64,000 bases of DNA, taken from assembly GCF_000237925.1 (NCBI RefSeq), contig NC_031502.1:50190704-50254703 (forward strand), in the 5' to 3' direction. Shown here piece by piece: positions 47,701 to 59,700 of this stretch. The notes beneath the pieces were generated by a model. That model saw nothing but the letters and a program-made list of their open reading frames with translations, made no database searches and was not told where the DNA came from. Position 1 is the first letter of the stretch. Each line of letters begins with the position of its first letter. The position numbers were made by a program, and so were the translations under genes. The DNA is from Schistosoma mansoni. Lineage: Eukaryota > Platyhelminthes > Trematoda > Strigeidida > Schistosomatidae.

Positions 47701-50700
47701 GAGTAAGCAGTAGTGTTCTTTCTATACAATATTCATTTTTTAAGCAGTGACTACTTTTCCGTTAACACATAATATTACTATTCAATCGATTATATGCTTG
47801 GTATAATTTAAACAAATTAATTTTATAATCGAATGCCAAAAACGGATACTGAACAAGAGAAAATGATAAACTGTTTTTTTGGTGAAGTGAACAACAAGCT
47901 CAGTGTCAATTAAATGTTACCGTAGTATTATCACACTTTTTTTACTACAAATTAAACGTAAGACAGATAAGTGAGATAATTTGTCACTGATTTCATAAAC
48001 TAATCGGAGTTAATTTTACATTTAAAACCAGGAAACAGTAGATAGCTGTCTAACCTAAGTGTGAACCCTCTCACCGTTGATCAATTACTACATCAACACA
48101 GTGGATTGAACACAAGATCTTCAAGTCTCAAGGTGATAGCTCCACCTCTGGACTATTGGGCCGGTATCCAACATTCTACACGTCTAACTGAATCAGTTTT
48201 TGACACTACCTTACCATCTTTGATTATTTTCAGAGAGTGACCGCTTCACACTTGAAGTATTTAAACTCTACTGGTCACAACTCTTGATTACAACTTTGAG
48301 AATTTCTGTTAAAATTAGTCTCAGTAGTTCAGAAGTTAGGTTCTCACCATGGTACCCTAAGGCTTTCGATTTTTATCCCACATGGGGTCGTTATGTCGAA
48401 AGAAACGACCCGTTTCGAAGCATACAACTATCAACAATTCAATTCATGTCATGCGATACATTACGTCATCGTTGATTAAAGACTTCGATGAATGATTCTG
48501 TTTAGATAATTTGGTTGACAGCAAATATTAGTCAATCGGTAAGTGTAAATTTTCGTCTTCCGATTGCTATTTGTTTGGGTGCATGTTGACTGCGAATCTA
48601 TCGAGTGGTCCCGCAATAGGACGAGACAGGTGTACAATACTTTCAGATTTTCAGGTATGGTCTTAATCATGGTAACTTGATCTCAATGTCATTCAAAACC
48701 TTTATTACTATGCACTATACGTTGGAAATATAAGTTTATGATAAGTACCTCAGAGTTGTGATTTTTCTGAGTTTGCTGCCGTGATGCCTATGCAATAGCT
48801 AATTTGGATGAATAGATATTCAATAAACATTGTGTTCATATATGAAAGGGGTATTATGTTCGTATATTTTGTTTATTTACTAGGAAAATTAGAACTGGAA
48901 AGAAGTCATTGCCGAAATGAGTGTTACAATTCATTGATAAAACATTGTTCAGATGTAAATATGTCCATCTTGTCCTCATACTGTTGTAACAGGTCAAAAA
49001 ATACAACATCATGTATAGAAATAAAATATTACAGTTTATTACTTTTTATTAAAAAAAAACTAGTCTGCTTTTTTCTTCAGGAAAGTACATCAAACATATT
49101 GGTTATATAATACGAATATATTGTGCTTAATACATATCATCTAGTTTTGATAATTTTCGTCTTCTCATTACATTATTTGAATCGCGAATACAGTTTATTG
49201 AATTATTAGAAAAAATTTAAGTTAAAAGTGACTGTCCATTAATTAGCTATTGGCTTTATTTTTACTTCTGTAATTAATTGGACTAAAATTTACATATAAT
49301 TGCTGAAAACTGCTGAAAAAAAGGTGGAAGGATATTGAGACTATATTATTGAAGTTGAACATCCACATATTATCAATGGAATATATTACACAACTCCGCC
49401 TGTAACAAGCTCACACAAAGTAGGAGGTTTGGCTATGGGGTCAGCATCCTTATCGGGGAGAAAAGAATCTTGCTAAAGATCTCTAGCCAGAATAAACAAA
49501 TTAAACCATTTAAACTCTGTCTTCCAAGTTGAAGGATCTTCGATTAAAAGAATTATGACGCCACATGGTGAAAGCCCATATTTTTCGGAAGTCATGAGAC
49601 TAACGTCCCTTCTAACAACCACAACGACAATTAATATAAGTACATGAGATGTCTTGAAAATGTTGGAGACAGTGAATACCAACCAATTAGCTGTGGAAAT
49701 GAGGAGATACAACTTGTTTGTGTTCGGAAGAACAGGATGACAGCAATTGACAACAGCCGAACAAGTGCAGAGAAAACCAAGGTACGAACTGAATACACTG
49801 TAGCAAACAAAGAAGTGAAGAGAAGCATTAGAGCTGACAAACAGAAATATGTGGAATACCTTGCAACGACAGTGGAGAAAGCTATAACAGAAGGAAATAT
49901 CAAACAACTATATGAAGTTAGCAGGAAAATGTAGTAAACCAGAGAGACCAGTCAAGGACAAAGAAGGCAAGACAATCACTGAGATTCAAGAACTGAGGAA
50001 CAGATGGATAGAATAGTTCGAGGAACTCTTGAATAGACCAGCTCGATTGAATCCATTGGATATCGAAGCAGCACACAAAGTACTTCCTGTAGATGACACT
50101 CCATCAACGATCGAAAAAGTAATCAAGATGGCCATCATAAAAATCAAGAGTGGGAAGGCAGCAGGACCTGACAATATTTCAGCCAAAGCGCTGAAGTCAG
50201 ACGTAAAAGTAGCTGCAAAAATGCTCCTCGTTTCATTCAGGGATATCTGGGAGGAAGAGTAAGTGCCACAGACAGATTGGAAAGAAGGATATTTCATCAA
50301 GATACCAGAAAAAGGATATCTGAGTTAGTGTGAAAATTACAGATGCAACACACTACTATCGGCATCAGGAAAGGTTTTCGACAGAGTGCTTCTGAACCGG
50401 ATGAAAGATTCTGCAGTTGCCCAACTTCCAGATTAACAGACCAGATTCCGTAACGATCGGTAGTGCAAATCGAGACACAACAGATGATTGTTGAAATATC
50501 AATTGAGTGGAATTCGTCACTATACATCAAGTTTCTTGACTATGAGGAAGCATTTGATAGTGTGGATAGGAGAATGTGATGGAAGCTTTATTCAACACTA
50601 TGGTGTTAGTAGCTGAGAAGATCATCAACATCATACGGAATTCATATGATGGACTACACTGCAAACTCGTATATGGAGGACAGCTGACAGACTCATTCCA

Positions 50701-53700
50701 AGTAAGGATTGGCAAAGTAAGGGCAACATTTCTACAATTGAAGAACATATGGAACTCAAAACAACTTTCAACCAACATCAAAGTCACATTCTTCAGTACA
50801 AACGCCAAGACAGTTATAATGTACGAGGCTGAAACTTCGAGAACTACCACAACCATCATCAGAAAGGTACAAACAATTGTCTACGTAATATACTCAATGT
50901 CCGTTGGATGCATACCTTCAGAAACTGCCTACTGTGGAAGACAACAAACTAGCTTCCAAATGAAGAGGAAATTAGGAAAAGATGTTGTAAGTGGATAGGA
51001 AATACATTACGGAAATCATCAAACTGCACCACGAGGCAAGCCCTAGCTTGAAGTCATGAAGGGAGACGGAAAAGAGGAAGGCGGAAGAATACACAGCGTC
51101 GTGAATTGGAAACAGACATCAAAAGAATGAGTAGCAACTAGAAAGGATTACTCAGGAGAGAGTTTGATGGAGAATGCTAGTGGGTGGCCTATGGTCCTCC
51201 ACGAGGGATAAAAAGCGTAAGTATTTTATTGCATAAAGTGTAGTTCACAAAAATCTACTCCTTTAGCCGAAGCACACAAATAGTCATTTGTGAAAAATTA
51301 ATGAATCACACCCTTAATTCTTTTTAATGAGACTTGAAAAAATGCACTAAACAATCTGAATATTTGTTATAATTTGGGTATATTTTAATGTCAACAGTTT
51401 ATCATAGCTTTTATTCAATAGAGTTGAAATTTTAATAAAATATTGATAATTTCGTAATATTACAGTAAGAAGAAGATTGAATCTCTGATGTTTTACAACT
51501 TAATGTAAGTTGCTCCTTGAAAGAATATTTAGTCGAATTGAATTAATTTGAGTTCAGATAATAGTTAAAAATTAAAACATAATATTTTCGTTTATTTATC
51601 CTCTGAATGGATTGATAGTAAGTTGTGAAAATTCAGAAATTTATTTACTAACTTAGGATAGTATAAATTTGTTATCACTTTTACTATTTACAATTTGAGT
51701 AATGTGCAGTTTGAAATTATCAAGTCAAACTGATATTTACAGGTTAAAACCATATTTCTGACGAGAAACTATATGTCTGAAAGATCTGTAAAATTTCACT
51801 TGCTCCACAGTGCTAATGCGTTAGATTTTTTAATGGTGAAGAAGAGGATTGAAGCTGTTATTGTAAGAAAGAAATAAGTGTAACTGGGAACTTTAGTCAG
51901 TAAATTATTTTCCGTCCACATGGTCTTGAAATCGGGAATTTGTTCAAAATCACCTTTGTAACATGGCTATCTTGTCATATATATTTTAATTGGAAGTTGC
52001 TTTGAGGTTACTCAAGGTGAACCAGATTACATATATATAGTTCAAGGCAATCATAGTTCCTGTTTTTAATTAGCTATCAAGTGAAAGTTAATGATCTAAA
52101 GAGTAAATCCTTTTTACTTTGCTTGAACCTCACATGATGATATCGAATTTCGGTATGAAATTCGAAAAAATATTTCGTTTCTGTCTAACGTAAAATGATG
52201 ATATATGTCATTAAAACGAAAATATATTTGTATTTATCGATTAAGAATAAAATAATGAGATATCAAATTCAGTCTGAAGTCTCCTGAAGCAAATGAAAGT
52301 GTAATCAATAAATTTTAATACAGCATTACTTTGCTATCTTATTTTTATTCAGCGAAAATGAAACGTACGACTTTGAAAGTTATTATAATTATCTAACACC
52401 GTCGGGTGCCGGCTCAGTGGTCTATCGGTTAAATACTCGCGCGCGAGAGTGATAGGCCCTGGGTTCGAATCTCGCGAGGCGGGATCGTGGATGCGCACTG
52501 CTGAGGAGTCCCATGATAGGACGAAACGGCCGTCCAGTGCTTCCAGGTTTTCCATGGTGGTTTAGCTTCAATTGACTCATGTTTTCAACTATATAATAAG
52601 AACCTTAATAAACTTTATTCGCCTATATCTATTGTGTCTAAATTTGTTAACCTCATATTTTAAAACAATTCATGATTGGTTTCATGTTACTGTTTTTATA
52701 ACAATCGATTCTAATTTAGTTCTTATAAAATGCTTAATTAATTTGTCAAGTTAAGTAATGCACAGCTTTTTGTATCGTATAAATAACATTGTGTTCTGTT
52801 TTCTTTGTTAATGTTATTAATAAAGGTATTGTCTAAGTGTAGTTACACGTCATCACTCGTTTATCATTTCAATTCTTTTTATCCTTTCTAAATAGAATTT
52901 CATACTTCTGGATTTATTTATTAAAAAATACACTTGATCTCCAAATTATTTATTCGATTAGTTTTTACAAAATGTTTTTGTGTAGTTGATTTTCTGTGAT
53001 TCACTGTATGTCTGTTATCGATTGACATTAGCATAGATAATATAAATTAAAGTCTATCTACCTTCTTACTTTGTTGCCAAACTGATAAAAAAACACTTGT
53101 CAATTCAAGGTTGTATTGTTTAACCTGTTATGTGATCATTATCAAATTTACTTTTTCGATTATTAAACTATGTTTTTCTAATTTCATAACAACTACTAGT
53201 ACCAGAATCTTATTTGAAATCAAGTAGAATAACATAGATCTGTTAAATTTTATGGATTTTCGTCAGCTGATTAACTTCCTAGCGGAATTAACAAAGTATA
53301 ATAATAAGATTGAAAAATGAATCGATGTTGCATTATTGTAACCGTCATAGCCCTTTTCCGAAAAATGACTAGGATTATATATATAATTTGTACTCTGCTG
53401 ATTACGTTTTATTGATCCAACTAAATTTGTTAATAGGTAGTAAGACTTTATAGAATATATTGAATTCATATAATTCCACTTCAATCGTTGTTCATGTTCC
53501 ATTCGCATAAGGAAGAAAATGCTAACTGTACCACTGTACCACATCTTAATTGTTAAGTTTTTGTTTTCTGACAACTCTATAAAATTTAATCAATTATTCT
53601 CAAACAGGTTGCATTCGATTAGAGCATCATCCGGACGTCGGTGAGTCGCACTTTGAACAAGTGAGTCAGCGATTGAAACTCATCTATTTGAATTGAAAAA

Positions 53701-56700
53701 CTACTATTTCAGACTTATCATCCTACAAAACAAGAACAATCAATCAGTATGTGTTTAGCTAGGGCTGTAAAATAGAATATTAGGAAGCAATTAATCTATC
53801 ACGTAACTACTTACCTCTAATAGTTTTTTTTCAACTCCATTGTTTGATTCTCGACTGGTTTCAGAGTTGTTTACTCGTTTGCCTAAATCTGAGATAATTT
53901 CGTCTTTGCTTTTGTTTGAAATATTTGATTGTGTACACCGACAAACTATGTCTATCCATGCATCAACAATTGACTGTTTCTCCGAGATTAATGCATTTGA
54001 CAAACGTCGTTTCGCTTCAGAGTCCTTGAAATAAAATCGTTTCAGAGTGTGGATCATTTGAGATATGATAACTCAAAAATATATGTAATTTGTTATTTAG
54101 TGTTGTGTAGTCTTCAAAAATATGTTATTATTGAAGCTATATCATAAACATTTGATCAGATACCCGTAAAATTTGACTCTATAGAGGATAATTTTATCGG
54201 AAAGTGATTAACTTCATCATTCTCATTTAAAATAAGTTGCCATGATAACTAACATTTTTTAAAAGTTCTAAGCTATAATCAATGAGGACATTATTAACAG
54301 GTTTTTACATAAGTATGGTTATAAAGCATATGTCTATAAAGCAATTTAAATGCTTTATTGTTAATTACTAAGAGAGTGATGATTGTTTACCACTAAGTTC
54401 AGAGACACATAATTGCTATGATCTAAAACAACCTGATGACATTCAGAGATAGATTCTACTGTGCCTGAACACTTGCTTATTATTTATAAGCATATATATA
54501 TATATAGTTTTAAAACTTTGAGGTGTTACCATGGTACAATATCTTGACTTTCTCAGAAATACAGTAGCATCTCGGTAAGATTAGATGACAGGAATACAAT
54601 TACTTCATTTCTTTTGTAAACATGATAGTTTTAAAGATACGCATTTGTTTAAACTTGTAATTTATAGCGAAATTATTATTAGGAAACAAGTTTATGGAGA
54701 AGTATTACAAGAAGCAACTGCAGATTTTGTAGAAGAAAACGGATAGCAAAAAGGTATGAACTATCTACAATTAGTGTTTTAAAGCTAAAATAACTGAAAA
54801 GTAGAAAAATGAGAGTTAAGTATCATTTGCAAAACATGTAGACTGTAATGTAAGATAATAGAAATAAAAAGGAGACGCAATCATTAAATGTTTGGTATTG
54901 AAAAGATGAAGTGAAGATGCGTTTGCATCAGTTGAACTGGTGTTAATCCATGTTTTAATAAAGTTATGACTGTCGTTTATATTTGTGAAAAGTAGCGTAC
55001 ATTTATACAACATGGACCACAGGACTTTATGGTGGGTAGTAAATGTATGAGCTTAACACATCCTGACCATTTTAAATAAAATCTTGCAAGTTCCTTAATC
55101 GAATAACTTTTCCCATCAGATATTCTCGAATTAAAATTAGAATCTAAAGTCACTACTAAATGTTATTGGATCACTTGTTTGGAAACTTTCAGTGTTCAGT
55201 TTTGTTAAGCTGTTTGAGTATTTTAAACAGCGTTGTATAGAAAATATAGAAAAATACAGCAAACATAATAATATTCCAGAATTACCTGTTTAATAAAATT
55301 GAATGGATCTTCTGAATTGCCGAAACTAGTACTGTTTACAGAAGCTTTGCGCTTTTCATCCTTTGTTATATGTACACCCGGTATTTTCAGTTTTTCTACT
55401 TTGACAGGTAAAATTGAAATATGATTTACTGATTCTGTGGAATGTTTTTCTCCATTAGTATTTCTATCCTCTGTTTTATCTATAATTTGATCTTATAATA
55501 CAATATTTTTTAAAATAAATATTGATTTACTTGTTAAGTTAAACTGATGGAAGGATTCATTTGAAAATACGGAAGAGGCATCATTGTCGGATTTTTCACT
55601 TTCTGACAAAATTAAATTACTGTTGTTAATTACATTTAGTAAACGATTACTTTTACTTCCCCATGAGCCTTAAAATGAAAAAAAAAGAGTAGAACAATTA
55701 ATGTAAGGAATATTTTTAAAACTTTAATTTACAAATGAAAGACAGAAAAAAATAACGGCGAACAAACTTAATGTACTGTAAACTGTAATCGATAATAATT
55801 GAAGCATATGAATTAGGTGTATTTGTAGCCTAAAACTTGATTATTCAGAATGAGCATTTACATCACTATTTAAGTTTGAAACTTTTCATGATATACATAT
55901 TAAAGGAGAAAATATATTCTTAACTCATTACAGTGAACCTTATTATTTTGATTTTAAAAGCAAAGTAATTATTCAATAAGGTAAGATGTAAAAATTTAAC
56001 TGATAGTGTTCATCAGTGACTTAATAAAGAATTAAAAAACATGCAGGATTTGATAATATCTTGTATTAGCCCATGTCTTCACAATTTGCATCAACACATT
56101 TAGAGAAGAAGTCAACAAGAGGAAAAGTAAAGGAGTCGAAGAAGTATCAATGATAGTGAAAAAAATAAACATAGAAATTTAGTCTGATAATATACCAATG
56201 AAATGGTGGAGTATAAATAATAAAAATAATGATAAGGAGAAATATTAGGAACCAACTGATTTTGGAATATATTACCCAAGGTCTCTAGCAATTACCTAAG
56301 ATTACCTTTCAGATCAGAACCAGGAAGTTTGGAACCCCAGACAAAGTTAAGTTTATTGATTGACAGCTGTGTAAATTGATGCCTTATCTGATTGTGGGAT
56401 CCTTTAATCACTTTGTGAGCTACTTGTCATTCTAGTGAATATGATAACCTGGAGTAGATGATGGGTGGACATACTCAAAATATGTAGCATCCAACTCAGA
56501 AGTGACTAATATTAATTAGAGATTTATTAAATCAAAGAAAGCTCTGTAATGTTGAACTGTTTCAAGTTAACTACTAGTATGTATGGATTAGCTCATGATC
56601 TGCAGCTTTTATAATGAAAACAATGTGATTTTATTAATATGCTACCGTTAACTAGTTATTGACAAACCACAAACATGATCTATTTTCCATGGTTTTTTGA

Positions 56701-59700
56701 TACGATTTAATAATTCTAAATGAATACCAACTTGTTATGGATATTGAAGTTCACTATTATCAATATTTATGAATTCACCCGCCTAGCTCTCTAAGTATAT
56801 GTTAATCTCTTGAGTGTAATCTGTTGACTTTTGTCATATTCTTCCGATTGGCTGTCTTTCTTCAAGCTCTCGCCTCAAATTCATCAGCTAAGGAATATGT
56901 CAAACCTCTACTCTTATTTTTATTATCTCTTTTAGTTGTAGACTGTTTGCAGCTGACGAGAAGCTATAAAATAGCATTTATTCGTTTCGTCCTAAAAATC
57001 TTGATATTATTATTAGGAAAACTATCTATATCTATCTGTATATATATTTTGATGTAGGTTTGTTCTCTCAGCTGGATGGTTTGGTAGTGGAGCTTTGATC
57101 GTCCTTTTGAACGACATCATCAGTGTTCAAACACTTCACTTCTACCCGAAGTTTGTGCTGATGATGTCGTTCGGAAGGACGATCAAAGCTCCACGACCAA
57201 ACTATCCAGATCAGAGAACAAACCTACATCAAAATCACCCACCTGAGCTACAAATCTTTTCCACCATCTTAATATATATATATATATATATATAATATTG
57301 TAGTTTACTTAAAGCGTAATATGTATTGACACGGTGAATTAATATATTTTCTTATTTAACCAATAAATGTGTGTGGTTAAAATTGCTATGTTCTCAAACT
57401 TGTATTTTGGGTATTTGTCAACATTCCCATAAAATGCTTACGAATACTGGAAGAGAGAAACATATTAAACGGTATGAGCTTTACCAACACGTTAACTTTT
57501 CGGATAATTGACGAATAAAAGTTGTGGAACAACTCAGTTCAATGTAAATAAAAATTAAATTCATGAAATTAATGTGTGGTGTATAATGTAAATTATATGC
57601 TTCTAATAAAACTTGATAAGACAATAGAACTAGTTAAGGAATGAATTTACAAGTCAGTATTTATCATGGTAATATTACCCTATTACTTTTACTGAATAAG
57701 AACTAAGTGTAAGAAACTGTTATATTAAGTAATCTAATTCAGACAGCATATTTTATATGCCTACTCAAAACGTTCTCTTTCGTAAATCAATTCATTTATT
57801 CTCACTTTTATTGTATTTATTTTCATGATTACTGATTATGGCTTAGTTTGTATGGCATTCTTTATCCAAATAAAAACACAGACTGAATGAAGAATGTTCT
57901 TTCCAATAAATTCTCGTTCGGTTCTAAATCCAAATTAATATTTCAAACGGATAACCGAGTTTAATAGAAAATCTTGAATTTATAACAGGCAGTTATAAAT
58001 TGTTTTTAACAAAAAGTAGATTCTTTTTGAATCTTGCAACTAAACAGAGAGACGAATTACAATTATAATGACATTATATGAATGCTGGTACTTATAAACA
58101 GTGTTGGCACATTTTTATATTTGTATACAGATATAATCTAGTTTTATATAAGTCTCAATGGCCATTAATACATAAATATCACAGCATGAATTTGTAAACT
58201 GTTCTTGGTTTACTTCTAAAATATCAATATTTTGTAACATTGTTTTTTTTTTATTCAAAAGCTAACAAGTGGAATTATTTCACATTGATATTCTGAAGAA
58301 ATGATTATTTTAATGATTATAGATTGAGATGTTTACCTATAACTTTATAAAAGAAAATAAAGATAAGTGTTGACCATTAATGTTGAAATTAATGGAAGTT
58401 ATCATTATTAACTTTAAGGTTCCAGGTTATATCAAGTAGGGGATTATGAATGGAAGTTGAAGAAAAAAATTGGATCGGGACAATGGTCAACAGTTTAGTG
58501 ATCCCTGTTTTCAGTGTTTGTTCATACGGTTGGAGCTGGTGAGCAAAAGCTACTTTTCAGTTTATCATTCTATAATTTTATTTACAAATATAACAAAACA
58601 CTTTTAAACTTTTGCTAAAAACAAATAAATGGATGAAGTTTGTCCAAGTTTGTTAGGAGCTTGCTTTAGTGTTCATTCTAAATAATACATTACGTTACAT
58701 AACTTACCCGAACCAGATATAATCACTGGCGAAGTTGACTGATTTGATATATTTGACAAAGATCTGAAATTAAAGTATATCATATTTAAAATTATGGTTA
58801 CGTATGTTTGATTAGCTTGTTATTTCAAAACGACTCTGTTTACCATCGAAAAAAACAAATCAACTTGTGTTTTTTGGTCTAAATTCTAGTGAATAAATTA
58901 CATGATTATGAAAATGAAGCTATACTGATTAGTGTTGCTTCATGCAAAATGTACTATTGACAGAGTTAAATTTTCCTTCCAGTGTAGCTGAGCCATATTA
59001 CGTATGAGATAATTGCCGATCACAAGTAATGGAAGATGGTTGCTTATTGTCGAGAACTGATCGAAATTAGACATGAACATCAATGGATGTCAATTCAGAG
59101 GTCTAGAGCTTAAGCCAACTCGGTCTTGTGTGCAGTTACGGGTGTGAGGGCTAATATCACTTCCCGGCTGCCCACACCGTGGAAGGGTATTTCCTGAGGG
59201 ACCTGAAAAGGAAGTTGGATTAGTGTTGGTCTTAACGACCTGGGAGCGTGACCACAGTGCCCAAAGGACAACTGCTTGAGGCCGGTCACGCATGGCCTTT
59301 TTGTGGAGGATTTTTGACGTGTTAGCTCCGTTCTTCAAAGGACCTTACCACCGGAGACGGAAATCCGTGGGATAAGGCGAGGTGTGCATTTTTAGGGTCG
59401 ACCTTTTCTAACCCCACCCCTCCTTGTGGGAAGGCAGCACCGCTGTCATGCTGGTTGTCTGAAGGAAACACCTTACTGCCGTCACACCTCTGTACAGTCA
59501 GCAGTACGACTTTGCCTTCGGACCTTGGGTTTGCTGCTTTTAGTCTTACCGCACTTCAACCGACCTGCCTGGCATGGTAGGACCTTGAGGAACGATTGTT
59601 CCAGCCAGTATAGCTCGATTTGTTCATCACGATAGGCAAGCCCGACCACCACGTCAAGGTAGCAGCAACGGTGGGGAGAGCTTAAGCACTTTCGAGCGAG

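Larger units (their letters stand above)
46719..53814. other. 7.1-kb intron of the unrecognised gene, transposon-bearing
   Basis: GTAAGT donor at 53814 and TTTTTAG acceptor at 46719. It contains degenerate SINE pieces (48050-48690), RTE copy B (49570-51212) and a hammerhead SINE (52396-52592). The remaining AT-rich sequence shows nothing further. Confidence 0.7.

Noticed and set aside
49473-49907. 144-aa minus-strand open frame
   Set aside because: It is antisense to RTE copy B (endonuclease start and linker), so it is a shadow of the LINE.
52419-52480. A genuine tRNA gene
   Set aside because: Box A and box B are present but no full cloverleaf can be drawn, and the sequence continues directly into the hammerhead SINE body.
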